Source: Leptospira broomii serovar Hurstbridge str. 5399 (GTDB lineage: Bacteria > Spirochaetota > Leptospiria > Leptospirales > Leptospiraceae). From it: a stretch of DNA of 64,000 bases. Where the stretch lies: the NCBI RefSeq assembly GCF_000243715.2, contig NZ_AHMO02000008.1:421001-485000 (forward strand), read 5' to 3'. The notes beneath the pieces are model-generated. The model saw only the letters and a program-made list of their open reading frames with translations. It was not told the DNA's origin and ran no database searches. Position numbers and translations under genes: made by a program. Shown here piece after piece: positions 50,264 through 59,120 of this stretch; the stretch's first letter is position 1, and every line of letters begins with the position of its first letter.

Positions 50264-50962
50264 TTAAGGCTTTTCGGACGGCTTATCCTTAACCCGAATC
50301 ACTTTCGTAGCGAAAATGACTTTGTATATTTCCTTTTTTAGTACGGAAGCTTCTTTAATCTGGTTGGCTTCATCCCATTCGATTTTTATCGAATCGATAT
50401 CCTGTCCTAAGACTCTGGCTTCTTGAATCCTACCGTTTCTATATATAATCGTACTATAATTCTTTCCGGCGGAATCGGCCGGGTTGCTTCGATCTAAATA
50501 TTTTCGCAATGAATCTTCGAATAGCCTTTCGCTTTCCGCAAAGAAATCGGAACGAGCCTTTTCTCGCTCGGTTTCGAAGAAAGTATCGTATTCGTCCTTA
50601 TGCACGAAACGAGTCGCGGTATCGCATTCCGAAATTTTAACCGGATGAACTGAGATCGAGGTCATCACCCCTAATAAGAGAGAAAGGGCAATGTGCTGCC
50701 AATCGGCTCGATTCTCTAAAATATATATTTTTCCTTCTTGCTTAGGAAGAGCAGGTTCAGCCGAAGAGAATTTCCATAATCCATAGAACGCGTACCAGCG
50801 ATTGTACTGCCCGAGAGAAGCGCAAGATTTACCATCCGCCTCTATCGCAAGTTTTTCCGGTTGGGAAAATTCGATTCGTTTATCAAAACTGCATGCAGGA
50901 TATAATAATATGGAAAGAATCAATCCCGCGGCAGTAAACAGGTGATGCATAGTACTTTTCAT
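50264..50962 (-). CDS. lipoprotein of unknown function
   Basis: A 232-residue predicted lipoprotein: signal LILSILLYPAC with C24. The mature part has a short hydrophobic stretch (HIALSLLLGVMTSISVH) and a charged C-terminal domain (FETEREKARSDFFAESERLF, IQEARVLGQDIDSIKIEW, EIYKVIFATKVIRVKDK). No family recognised. It is on the same strand as the next four small membrane-protein genes but is separated by gaps. Confidence 0.75.
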   Translation of the reverse strand: MKSTMHHLFTAAGLILSILLYPACSFDKRIEFSQPEKLAIEADGKSCASLGQYNRWYAFYGLWKFSSAEPALPKQEGKIYILENRADWQHIALSLLLGVMTSISVHPVKISECDTATRFVHKDEYDTFFETEREKARSDFFAESERLFEDSLRKYLDRSNPADSAGKNYSTIIYRNGRIQEARVLGQDIDSIKIEWDEANQIKEASVLKKEIYKVIFATKVIRVKDKPSEKP

Positions 50963-51008
50963 ATAGATGTAGTTCCATACATTAAGTTTACGTGAGCAAT
51001 CTATTTAT

Positions 51009-51464
51009 TTATTTTCGCCCAATTTTGGGATTCGAGTTTCGAATCGGTTTCGTAGAGATCTTAACTATCTTATCCCTTGTTCGAGTAGCTTTTTCTTTGA
51101 TTAACTTCGTAAAAAAATAACAAGGCACAATAATTACTAATGCTAAAAAGAGATACTTAGGAAGCTGCGTCTCCAGAAAGGATTCGCGTACGATTCCTAA
51201 AACGCGGCGTTGGTTTTCGGAGATTTTGTTTCGATAGTCGTAACCGTACTGCCTGGCATAGGACTTCAACTGAATCCCTCGCCAAATTTTCTCCAGCGGA
51301 TTTAAGCGATTTTCGAAAGCAGTCTCCGATTGAACTCTATTTAATTTTAAAAAACTTCCTAGAAAGGCCGTTAGTATGAATAGGCACAGTGGAACCAGCA
51401 AAAACAATATAAAAGGAGTATGGAGTTTTCCCTTTTTTAGATTCCGTCCCGAATTTCCGGCCAT
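51009..51464 (-). CDS. small membrane protein, paralogue 1
   Basis: A 151-residue protein with two hydrophobic segments (FILFLLVPLCLFILTAFLGS and YLFLALVIIVPCYFF) framing a polar middle. The middle reads YGYDYRNKISENQRRVLG, nearly the same as the downstream neighbour's YGYDFRNKMGADERLSTG. The two are tandem paralogues in opposite order on the same strand. Function unknown. The C-terminal tail is strongly basic. Confidence 0.7.
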   Translation of the reverse strand: MAGNSGRNLKKGKLHTPFILFLLVPLCLFILTAFLGSFLKLNRVQSETAFENRLNPLEKIWRGIQLKSYARQYGYDYRNKISENQRRVLGIVRESFLETQLPKYLFLALVIIVPCYFFTKLIKEKATRTRDKIVKISTKPIRNSNPKIGRK

Positions 51465-51546
51465 ACTATTTCTTCGGATTATTCCATCCGCCTCATGAGT
51501 TCCTAGTTCCTGTTAGACCCTATTTTTTCGGACTAAAGGTCTCTTT

Positions 51547-51936
51547 CTATAGGTGCCGCCCCTCCTCGCGTGAAATTAAATCCCCGATAAGTCTAAGGAC
51601 AACGTAACCCGGATATAAAAGGATTAATATAAAGAAAAAGAATTTGGGAATTTTCCTTTCGATCGGATATTCCCGCTCTAAACCGGTGGAAAGCCTTTCG
51701 TCCGCCCCCATTTTGTTTCTAAAATCATAACCGTATTTTTGAAACATTCGACTCATCGATAATTCTTCGAACAATGCGTCGATCTCCGTTAATTGCGAAT
51801 ACGAGCTTCTCTCGTCATGCAACCTATAAAGACGAACAATCTCGCCGATGAATACGCTTAACAAAAACAAAGCCAAGGGTATTAAAAACAAAATTTGAAA
51901 AGGAGTTAAAGGGGTTTTAAGTTTTGCGGTCTTCAT
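51547..51936 (-). CDS. small membrane protein, paralogue 2
   Basis: A 129-residue protein with the same layout as the 51009-51464 product. The N-terminal membrane segment is TPFQILFLIPLALFLLSVFI, the polar middle has YGYDFRNKMGADER, and the second segment is FFFFILILLYPGYVVLRLI. Shared residues at both segments and the RNK motif indicate a recent gene duplication. Function unknown. Confidence 0.7.
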   Translation of the reverse strand: MKTAKLKTPLTPFQILFLIPLALFLLSVFIGEIVRLYRLHDERSSYSQLTEIDALFEELSMSRMFQKYGYDFRNKMGADERLSTGLEREYPIERKIPKFFFFILILLYPGYVVLRLIGDLISREEGRHL

Positions 51937-51986
51937 CGGTCGATCAAAAGGTATCCTGAAAATGTCTGTCCGAAAAGCCGATTTTT

Positions 51987-52403
51987 TTATTTCTTATCGA
52001 TTCCGTACAATTCGGTAAACTCGGATAATCGAGGAAATTGAAACAAATTAACGATCGTTAGTAGAATAGCTCCTCCAAGAGATAGAAAAGAACCGGTAAT
52101 AAAGAACATTACGCAATTCAATAAAGTCCCGCCCTCGACGATTGCCGCAGTAATGATTTTCAAGGTTCTGTAATTTCCTAGATTTTCCTCTAGACTTTTT
52201 TCTTTCGAAGTTTTTGAGAGAACCTTCTTTAGAAAGAAGGCTAATGGTATACAAAAAACGGAAATAGCGAGTAATATTCCCGATATCGAAGACTCGGACG
52301 GCTCCTTAGCCCCTCCGATAAAAAAACTGACGGCCAAAAAGAAAATCGGACCTGCAACTATTGCTGCATGAACGAATTGAAGACTAAATAGAATTTGTTG
52401 CAT
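51987..52403 (-). CDS. small four-helix membrane protein
   Basis: A 138-residue integral membrane protein with about four hydrophobic segments (FVHAAIVAGPIFFLAVSFFI, SGILLAISVFCIPLAFFL, LLNCVMFFITGSFLSLGG, AILLTIVNLFQFP). The basic loop KKVLSKTSKEKSLEEN separates segments 2 and 3. No family recognised. It is unrelated in sequence to the two neighbouring paralogues. Confidence 0.72.
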   Translation of the reverse strand: MQQILFSLQFVHAAIVAGPIFFLAVSFFIGGAKEPSESSISGILLAISVFCIPLAFFLKKVLSKTSKEKSLEENLGNYRTLKIITAAIVEGGTLLNCVMFFITGSFLSLGGAILLTIVNLFQFPRLSEFTELYGIDKK

Positions 52404-52533
52404 GCGAAAGGAAAGTAAGGTTCAAAAAGATTATAGCAAGAATTTTTTTCCCGCTTTTTGATGGCTATACTTCCTAAAGGCTTCCGCCCATTTATTTTGA
52501 ATCGAGGGCCCATCCTTTTAGGAAAGAACGAGT

Positions 52534-53241
52534 ATGTTTCGAATCCGAATCCTTTTTTTCCTTTTGTTTTACGTCTTATTAGAGGACTGTACGACGGTTG
52601 GGTTTCATAGAGAATCGATTCGCACCCGCGAGGATTTCGGAAAACTCCAAACGATTCGTGTTTGTGTTTGGAAGGACGAAAACGTTTCGAAGGAACGGGT
52701 GAGTTCCCTCATCGAGGCATGGAACGACGAATTAGCATTGTATAAACTAAAGGCCGATGTCTCGCAGGTTAAAGTCTGGAATCGGCCCGGATGGACCGGC
52801 TTTGCGATATTAGAGGAATTATACAAGGCTGAACTTCCGGAAAATTGCGACCGAATTATAGCGTTTGCAGGAGTGAGAATGACCGACTTTTTCTACCAAA
52901 TCGCTCAAATTATCCTAGCATTCTTTTTTATTCCGGTTCCGGAAGTTTTGGGGGCAGTCGACGGATACACCGGTACGAGAGGATATATTCTTGCACATAC
53001 ATTCTCTATCAACCAGCTATTCTGGGCCAGTCCTTCCGACACGATCGTTCATGAAGGTTATCATTTACTCGGCTGCGGTCATGCATTGTTTCTATCCAAA
53101 TGTTATACGCGAATTAAGGAACTCAAAGATTCTAATCTTTCGGGAGCCGCGCAAACGGATCATTTCTTTCCGGCAGTAAATCCGAAAGGAGGTTACTTTC
53201 TGGAAAGAAAGGATGTGAATTTTTTCTTTTTGGGAGAATAA
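52534..53241 (+). CDS. putative metzincin-type metalloprotease, exported
   Basis: A 235-residue protein. The N-terminus (ILFFLLFYVLLEDC) is a signal segment, with C19 possibly lipid-modified; the -1 aspartate makes that uncertain. HEGYHLLGCGH at residues 173-183 is a perfect HExxHxxGxxH zinc-binding motif: H173, H177 and H183 as ligands, E174 as catalytic base. A hydrophobic stretch (QIAQIILAFFFIPVPEV) precedes it. I do not recognise the family. The motif is characteristic of metzincins (archaelysin/astacin/matrixin classes). It may act on envelope proteins, but that is inferred from the motif alone. Confidence 0.7.
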   Translation: MFRIRILFFLLFYVLLEDCTTVGFHRESIRTREDFGKLQTIRVCVWKDENVSKERVSSLIEAWNDELALYKLKADVSQVKVWNRPGWTGFAILEELYKAELPENCDRIIAFAGVRMTDFFYQIAQIILAFFFIPVPEVLGAVDGYTGTRGYILAHTFSINQLFWASPSDTIVHEGYHLLGCGHALFLSKCYTRIKELKDSNLSGAAQTDHFFPAVNPKGGYFLERKDVNFFFLGE

Positions 53242-53288
53242 GTCGGATTCTTACTTTTACCCACAAGCTCTCTTAGAAAGCTGGAAGT

Positions 53289-54233
53289 ATGGACTCCAAA
53301 CAGGAAACTCTTTTGACTCGGCTATCGATGGGAGCCAGCGAAGAAACGAAAGGATTTATATACGCCCTACTAGGTACCGTCCTTTTTTCCTCGAAAGGCG
53401 TTCTTGTAAAACTAGTATATAATTACGGAGTAGATTCCGTTACGGTTCTAGCGTTTCGAATGCTATTCGCGATTCCTTTTTTTGCAGTCGTTCTCTATCG
53501 CGAATCGAGTAGAAGCGACGCTGCTCCCATTGCTTCCAAGGATTACCTTAATGTAGTTGCTCTTGCTTTTATCGGATATTATTTGGCAAGTTTTTTCGAT
53601 TTTTGGGGTTTAGAATATCTCTCCGCTTCGATGGAACGACTTGTTCTGTTTACCTACCCTGCGTTAGTTTTACTATTAAGCTTTTTATTCTTGGGGAAAA
53701 AGGCTCATTCGGTGGAACTATACGCAGTCGCGTTAACATATTCCGGAATCTTGTTGGCGTTTCTTCCGGATGCGGAGGCAAACGGTCAAAAATCGCTCGT
53801 GGGCGCCGCCTTAGTCTTCTTATCTGCCCTGGCTTATTCCGTCTATCTGATCGGTAGCGGTCAAATGATTCCTAAATTGGGTTCCCGGAGATTTACAGCC
53901 TTATTGATGCTTTGGTCCGGCGGATTTGTCCTTTTACATTTCTTTTTGAGAAAGGAAGTCTCATCCATATTTTTGCAACCGTTGCCGGTATATGCGTACG
54001 GCTTTGCGCTCGGATTCTTAACAACCGTACTACCCGCCTTCTTGACCACTGCGGGGATTCAAAGAATCGGATCAAACAAAGCGTCGATCGCAGGAAGTGC
54101 AGGTCCGATTTTTACCCTATTTCTTTCGGCAATTTTATTAAACGAAAAGATAACTTGGGAAAATTTAGGTGGAACGACTCTTGTTTTATCCGGAGTACTG
54201 CTCTTAAGCAGAAAGAAAAAGATCGTAGTTTAA
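53289..54233 (+). CDS. DMT-superfamily transporter (EamA)
   Basis: A 314-residue inner-membrane protein with about ten transmembrane segments arranged as two EamA repeats (FIYALLGTVLFSSKGVLVKL and LVGAALVFLSALAYSVYLIG start the halves). Motifs TYPALVLLLSFLFLGKKAHS and AGSAGPIFTLFLSAILLNEK are typical of drug/metabolite exporters. Substrate unknown. It follows the metalloprotease gene after 47 bases. Confidence 0.92.
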   Translation: MDSKQETLLTRLSMGASEETKGFIYALLGTVLFSSKGVLVKLVYNYGVDSVTVLAFRMLFAIPFFAVVLYRESSRSDAAPIASKDYLNVVALAFIGYYLASFFDFWGLEYLSASMERLVLFTYPALVLLLSFLFLGKKAHSVELYAVALTYSGILLAFLPDAEANGQKSLVGAALVFLSALAYSVYLIGSGQMIPKLGSRRFTALLMLWSGGFVLLHFFLRKEVSSIFLQPLPVYAYGFALGFLTTVLPAFLTTAGIQRIGSNKASIAGSAGPIFTLFLSAILLNEKITWENLGGTTLVLSGVLLLSRKKKIVV

Positions 54234-54266
54234 ATCATTCCAGACTATTTGGATGATCGGTTTATA

Positions 54267-55379
54267 TTAAGAGAATTCTAAAATCGCCTTCGTTCCGTTG
54301 TCTTGAAAGATTTTTAATCTGGCCTTAAGCTGTTTCGTTAGAATTTGCACTAGGGTAAATCCGGTCGTCCTAGGATTTTGCCAAAGACGGTTATCGGACA
54401 ACCCCGCACCCTGATCCGAAACGCTCAATCGGTAAAACGCCCCATCCTGTTGAATTTCTACGCTTACACGCGCGTCGTTAGATCCATCGGAGCCGTGCCT
54501 AATCGCATTAGAGATTAGTTCGTTTACGATCATAGCGCAGGGTACCGCACTTTCGATCGGTAAAAAGACTTTTCTTTGCGGTTCCACGACCTCCACAATT
54601 CCTTTACCGTATTTTTTGGAAAGGTTCGATGAAATTTCCCGGATGATTTTAGAGAAATCGATTTCCCGATAATTTTCGGCCTTATAGAGACAATTATGAA
54701 CTTCCGATATTGCAATAATTCGATTCTGAAAGTCCAAATACGGTTGATGGTCGGAAAGAGCCGCTTTGGAGTCTCGATGGATATCCGCTAATCCGGAAAG
54801 AACCTGAAGATTATTTCTCACCCGATGATGTATTTCTTTTATTAACTCGTCCTTTTCCTGTGCGTAACCTTGCAAGATCCTAACGGTCATGATCGAAATG
54901 GTGGTAAAAAGGAAAAAAAGGAATAAGGTATCCGTAAAGCTTGCTTCCGGAAGAGGAGCTTGATATGTCAACCAAAACGAACGAATCAATAGCAACCCGA
55001 GACAATAAACGGAAACCAAAATGGTCTTTGTTATGTCCGAAAAATATAAGAAAAGAATAATGATAGTCGGAATACTAAATCCCTGGTTAATCCCTCTAGC
55101 TCCGAAGAACCAACCGATAGTAACTCCGAGTAGGCTGAAAATTAGCGTTAAATTTAATGCATATTGGTACTTCTTACGAAAGAGGAGCCAGATCGAAAAA
55201 ATCCCGGAAATCGCTACCGTGAGAAATCCGGGACGAAAAGATCCGTTTTTGAACGCTATAATATTTGCGATGACTCCAAGAGCAATTACGAAGCCGTTGA
55301 AAATCAAGAGATGTAATGCCCTATTCCGGGTCAAATAATCCCGATCGGCATATATTTTGTTAAACGAATCAAGAAACAT
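54267..55379 (-). CDS. sensor histidine kinase, HisKA_2 (HWE-like) class
   Basis: A 370-residue membrane kinase. About six transmembrane segments occupy residues 25-170. The phosphorylation motif KEIHHRVRNNLQVLSG is at 181-196, with H184/H185 the acceptor. A GHKL ATPase with AMIVNELISNAIRHGSDGSN and VSDQGAGLSD follows. No response regulator is adjacent, so it is an orphan unless it serves the SpoIIE phosphatase gene 155 bases upstream on the same strand. Confidence 0.9.
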   Translation of the reverse strand: MFLDSFNKIYADRDYLTRNRALHLLIFNGFVIALGVIANIIAFKNGSFRPGFLTVAISGIFSIWLLFRKKYQYALNLTLIFSLLGVTIGWFFGARGINQGFSIPTIIILFLYFSDITKTILVSVYCLGLLLIRSFWLTYQAPLPEASFTDTLFLFFLFTTISIMTVRILQGYAQEKDELIKEIHHRVRNNLQVLSGLADIHRDSKAALSDHQPYLDFQNRIIAISEVHNCLYKAENYREIDFSKIIREISSNLSKKYGKGIVEVVEPQRKVFLPIESAVPCAMIVNELISNAIRHGSDGSNDARVSVEIQQDGAFYRLSVSDQGAGLSDNRLWQNPRTTGFTLVQILTKQLKARLKIFQDNGTKAILEFS

Positions 55380-55534
55380 TTCAGAAACCGACTTATTTAT
55401 TTGTCAGAAATTTCTCTTTCTTTAATAAAAGGAAACAAGTTATATAAACGATAACACATTATGCCAAGGGTTTTTTCAATAGCAAAGGAAACGATAAAAA
55501 CTTCGAAAGTGGATTCCAACTCACGGTTTCGAAT

Positions 55535-57259
55535 TTAGCCCTTTAGGTCCAGAATCAACATTGCCATATCATCGCCAAAAATACCTTCGGAAAACTTAAA
55601 AACGTCCGAAATCACCTGCTCGATGTATTCTTCAAGAGATGCAACATTCCTATATTCCGAAAGAATGGCCTGAAAGCCCGGAAGATCTAGAATCCGGCCC
55701 TGTGCGTTAAAAATTTCATACATTCCGTCCGAATAGAACACGATTCGATCTCCCGACTTTAAATCGATGGACTCGTTAAAGTATTCGATCGAATCGAAGA
55801 TAAGCAAAGGTAGATTCATTCCTTTTAGCTCGATCATCTCTTCCCCGCGGAAAAGCAAAATCGGAGGATGTCCCGCATAAGAATAAACTAATTTCTTCTC
55901 AAGCGGAAAGAATCTTGCCCAAACCGCAGCGATATGATGCTCCACGACCATCGGCTTGAGATCGCTTACAAACTGTTGAATTCCCTCCGCCGGAGAAATA
56001 CCGGTTTTAGCATTATGACGAAAAGATAATACGGCCATTCCTGATACCATCGCCGACGAAATCCCGTGACCGGAAACATCGCCGAAAAGAATATCTAGCA
56101 CGCCGGTTTCATGCTGGATGTACGTGATAATATCTCCGCCGACCTTCTCGAATGGACGAAAGTAACTTTCGAATTGATAAAAAGGGGAAGAAGGAAAATC
56201 GCGGGCAACTAAGGATCGCTGAGTTAGTCTGGCTAACTCCAGATCATGATTCATTCTTTCGTAAAAATCGTTTAGATCCGACTCCTTCTTTTTACGGTCA
56301 AAGGCCAACACAACCAGGTCGGATACTAGTTTTAAAACGTAAATATCCTCTTCCGTCCACAATTTCCCGCCTTTAACGGAGTCGAAGCCGATAAAGCCTA
56401 ATTCGGCTTCCTGCGACGTCAATCCCACTACGACTACGGATTGAATGGAAAGTTTCGATAAGAATTTTCGTAACGATTCGTTAGACGCGGGTATCTCATC
56501 CAACGAATTATAAAGCATGTATCCTCGGTTACCGATAATTTCCAGGCTGTCATTTTGAAACTCTTCCAAAGATAGATTTTGGAGCCGATGCATCTTAGGT
56601 TCGATTCCCTCGTCGCACCATTCATGAGTGTTGGAAATAGTCAAACCTGCATGGGTATATAAAAAAACGTAGGCGCGATCGGCATTGCAGAACTTTCCTA
56701 ATTGAGCCAGCGCAACATTGATCGCTTGGTTGGTATTTCCCGGATCCGTGCTTAAAAAGTTTCTAGAGATTTCGCTTAACAAACTTTCTAATTTAAGAGT
56801 CCTCTTTAATCTTAATTCCGCACCGCGAATTAGTGTGACGTCCTTTTGCACTCCCCAGGCTCGAAGTAATTTCCCGTCCTCTACAACTCCAAGCGCAGTA
56901 TTTAAAAAAAACTTTTTTAATCCTTTAGGATCGACTTCTTCGGATTCCACATCGTGGATTTTATATCCCGAGCGGATAAATTCCATCAGCCCGATGCGGC
57001 TGAAGCGATTTTCGAAAGAATGGATATTTTTTAGAAGGGTTCCTTTTAGCTCTTCGGCTGTACGATATCCGTACATCCGGGCCAAAGTATCATTACAATG
57101 GGTTAACCTCGCGGTCTCAAAAATGACTCTGTATTGCTCTTCGACTGGGAGTCGAGTATCCACCGGATCTTCCAATTCATAGCACCAAATTCCTTCCGGA
57201 GCTCGAGTAAAATACCCCTCGATTCGCTCGATTTCATCGAGTCGTTTTCTGTAATCCAA
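55535..57259 (-). CDS. PAS/GAF/SpoIIE-phosphatase sensor protein
   Basis: About 574 residues from a TTG at 57259, preceded by GCGAGG. A GTG 135 bases further upstream has no ribosome-binding site. Three domains: PAS (about 10-140; HCNDTLARMYGYRTAEEL), GAF (about 180-330; CNADRAYVFLYTHAGLTISN) and a C-terminal PP2C-like SpoIIE phosphatase (about 370-570; GGDIITYIQHETGVLDILFG, DVSGHGISSAMVSG, FYSDGMYEIFNAQG). Such proteins dephosphorylate STAS anti-sigma antagonists such as the one at 17.5 kb. The signal is probably a small ligand sensed by PAS/GAF. Confidence 0.9.
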   Translation of the reverse strand: MDYRKRLDEIERIEGYFTRAPEGIWCYELEDPVDTRLPVEEQYRVIFETARLTHCNDTLARMYGYRTAEELKGTLLKNIHSFENRFSRIGLMEFIRSGYKIHDVESEEVDPKGLKKFFLNTALGVVEDGKLLRAWGVQKDVTLIRGAELRLKRTLKLESLLSEISRNFLSTDPGNTNQAINVALAQLGKFCNADRAYVFLYTHAGLTISNTHEWCDEGIEPKMHRLQNLSLEEFQNDSLEIIGNRGYMLYNSLDEIPASNESLRKFLSKLSIQSVVVVGLTSQEAELGFIGFDSVKGGKLWTEEDIYVLKLVSDLVVLAFDRKKKESDLNDFYERMNHDLELARLTQRSLVARDFPSSPFYQFESYFRPFEKVGGDIITYIQHETGVLDILFGDVSGHGISSAMVSGMAVLSFRHNAKTGISPAEGIQQFVSDLKPMVVEHHIAAVWARFFPLEKKLVYSYAGHPPILLFRGEEMIELKGMNLPLLIFDSIEYFNESIDLKSGDRIVFYSDGMYEIFNAQGRILDLPGFQAILSEYRNVASLEEYIEQVISDVFKFSEGIFGDDMAMLILDLKG

Positions 57260-57411
57260 TTCAATCCTCGCTCCGAACCCTTGCCCGGTGAGATTTTTCT
57301 TCTTAATATCGGCTTCTCGAAGGCAGTAATTCGGAATGTTTTTTGCCAGGTCGAAGCAATTTGTCCGGGATATCCCGTAAACTATCCGTAACACCCCAGG
57401 AGGAGTTCCCT

Positions 57412-57549
57412 ATGAAAACAACACACAAAATCTCGATCAATCACGATAAAATCTCCGCATTGGCGGAAATTCTGGCGGATAAGTTAATCGAGGAGATTAG
57501 AAAAAAGGCCTTAGAGAAGAGCCAAACATCTCCCAAGGAAGCTGCGTAA
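57412..57549 (+). CDS. small helical protein, 45 residues
   Basis: A 45-residue frame with a perfect AGGAGG ribosome-binding site eight bases before its ATG. The sequence is one charged amphipathic helix (SALAEILADKLIEEIRKKAL) with basic and acidic residues balanced. No signal peptide. It lies between the divergent phosphatase gene and the LemA cluster. No family recognised. The strong ribosome-binding site is the main evidence. Confidence 0.65.
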   Translation: MKTTHKISINHDKISALAEILADKLIEEIRKKALEKSQTSPKEAA

Positions 57550-57617
57550 TAGAATTTGGAAAAAACCGGTTGCAACGGACGTTTCCCACCCTAAACTTCG
57601 GATGTTCGGAGGTGGGA

Positions 57618-58223
57618 ATGTCCCAAGTTTTTTTTTCACGCAAGGTTTCCACGTGGATGCTTTTATTTATCGGTACGTATTTTTCTTTCGGCTGCGGATA
57701 CAATACGATTCAAGTCCAGGACGAAAAGGTTACCGCGGCTTGGTCCGAAGTATTGAACCAATACCAAAGAAGAACGGATTTAATCCCGAACTTAGTCAAC
57801 ACGGTTAAGGGATATGCCGCTCAGGAAAAAGACGTACTTACGGAAGTAACGAGGGCGAGAGCCAGCGTAGGATCCATTCAGGCGACTCCGGAAATTTTAA
57901 ATAATCCGGATCTATTCGCAAAATTTAATAAAGCGCAAGGTCAAATGACTTCCGCACTTTCGAGATTGATGGTCGTAGTCGAAAAATATCCCGATTTAAA
58001 ATCCAATCAGAACTTTCTCGAGCTTCAAGCGCAGTTGGAAGGAACTGAGAACAGGATTACGGTAGCGCGTAATCGATACATCCAGTCGGTTCAGGAATAT
58101 AACGTAACCGTAAGGACCTTTCCGAATGTAATTACGGCCAAAATGTTCGGTTATACTCCGAAGCCGAATTTTACTGTGGAAAACGAAGCGGAAGTTTCCA
58201 AACCTCCTCAAGTTAAGTTTTAA
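57618..58223 (+). CDS. lemA: LemA-family lipoprotein
   Basis: A 201-residue LemA protein. ATG at 57618 has GGAGG five bases upstream; a start at 57570 is less likely. The signal LFIGTYFSFGC ends at C26. LemA hallmarks follow: VQDEKVTAAWSEVLNQYQRR, TDLIPNLVNTVKGYAAQEKD and VARNRYIQSVQEYNVTVRTF, ending TAKMFGYTPKPNF. It forms a bundle of long helices at the membrane. It precedes two TPM-domain genes, the widespread lemA-TPM cluster of unknown exact function, proposed to act in envelope homeostasis. Confidence 0.95.
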   Translation: MSQVFFSRKVSTWMLLFIGTYFSFGCGYNTIQVQDEKVTAAWSEVLNQYQRRTDLIPNLVNTVKGYAAQEKDVLTEVTRARASVGSIQATPEILNNPDLFAKFNKAQGQMTSALSRLMVVVEKYPDLKSNQNFLELQAQLEGTENRITVARNRYIQSVQEYNVTVRTFPNVITAKMFGYTPKPNFTVENEAEVSKPPQVKF

Positions 58224-58235
58224 GCGGCAATTCCT

Positions 58236-59114
58236 TTGAAACGATTCGGCGTCTTTTTTCTTTTACTAATGATATCGATTCCGATTTTTTCAGAACCGAT
58301 CTCGATTCCGTCTCTCACTCGTAGGGTTACGGATCTAACGGGAACGTTAAATTCGGAAGAAGTTTCTTCTTTAGAAAATAAATTAGAAAAATTAGAGGAA
58401 AGAAAAGGAAGTCAGATCGCCATTCTGATCCTTCCTTCTACCGGAGAAGAGACGATTGAACAGTATTCCATTCGTGTCGCTGATGCTTGGAAGATCGGTA
58501 GAAAATCCGTCGCGGACGGTATCATTTTCATAGTCGCAAAAGACGATCGAAAGATGCGTTTCGAAGTCGGTAGAGGATTGGAAGGCGCCGTTCCTGACGC
58601 AACCTGTAAAAGAATCCAAATAGAGTATGTTCGTCCTCTATTCAAGGAAGGGAAATATTTCGAAGGAATCGATGCAGGAATCGATAAAGTAATAGGATTG
58701 ATCGACGGAGAGCCTCTCCCTGAACCGGATACCCATACTTCGTTTCACGGTTCGGAAATAGGTTCGTCGGATATGACGATGTATTTCATCGTTTTAGGAA
58801 TCATCGCATTGCTCGTCGGTTTTGCTTTTCGGCGATTGTTTTCACCGATCCAGGCCGTAGCGGCTACAGCTATCGCGTACTGGGCAGGCGGAGTATTCGG
58901 CATTTCCTTATCCGCACTATTACCGATTCTTGTAGTATTTTTCATTATACTTTGGGTTTTATACTCCGCGATTAAAAGTGGTGGTGGCGGAGGCGGGTCT
59001 TCCTGGAGTTCCTGGGGCGGAGGCGGCTCGTCTTGGGGTTCCTCTTCCGGCGGTTCAAGCTGGGGCGGAGGCGGCGGAGATTTCGGCGGGGGCGGATCCT
59101 CCTCGGATTGGTGA
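58236..59114 (+). CDS. TPM-domain protein with glycine-rich tail (YgcG family)
   Basis: A 292-residue protein. After a signal peptide (1-19) comes a TPM domain (about 28-150): VTDLTGTLNSEEVSSLENKL, GSQIAILILPSTGEETIEQY, ADAWKIGRKSVADGIIFIVA and RGLEGAVPDATCKRIQ. Three membrane segments follow (175-250), and the last 45 residues are Gly/Ser/Trp-rich, as is typical for this family. It starts 12 bases after lemA and six bases before the next TPM gene. Confidence 0.93.
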   Translation: MKRFGVFFLLLMISIPIFSEPISIPSLTRRVTDLTGTLNSEEVSSLENKLEKLEERKGSQIAILILPSTGEETIEQYSIRVADAWKIGRKSVADGIIFIVAKDDRKMRFEVGRGLEGAVPDATCKRIQIEYVRPLFKEGKYFEGIDAGIDKVIGLIDGEPLPEPDTHTSFHGSEIGSSDMTMYFIVLGIIALLVGFAFRRLFSPIQAVAATAIAYWAGGVFGISLSALLPILVVFFIILWVLYSAIKSGGGGGGSSWSSWGGGGSSWGSSSGGSSWGGGGGDFGGGGSSSDW

Positions 59115-59120
59115 TACAAT

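Noticed and set aside
58745..59119. proline-rich minus-strand frame
   Set aside because: It is the antisense shadow of the Gly/Ser/Trp-rich tail of the TPM protein.
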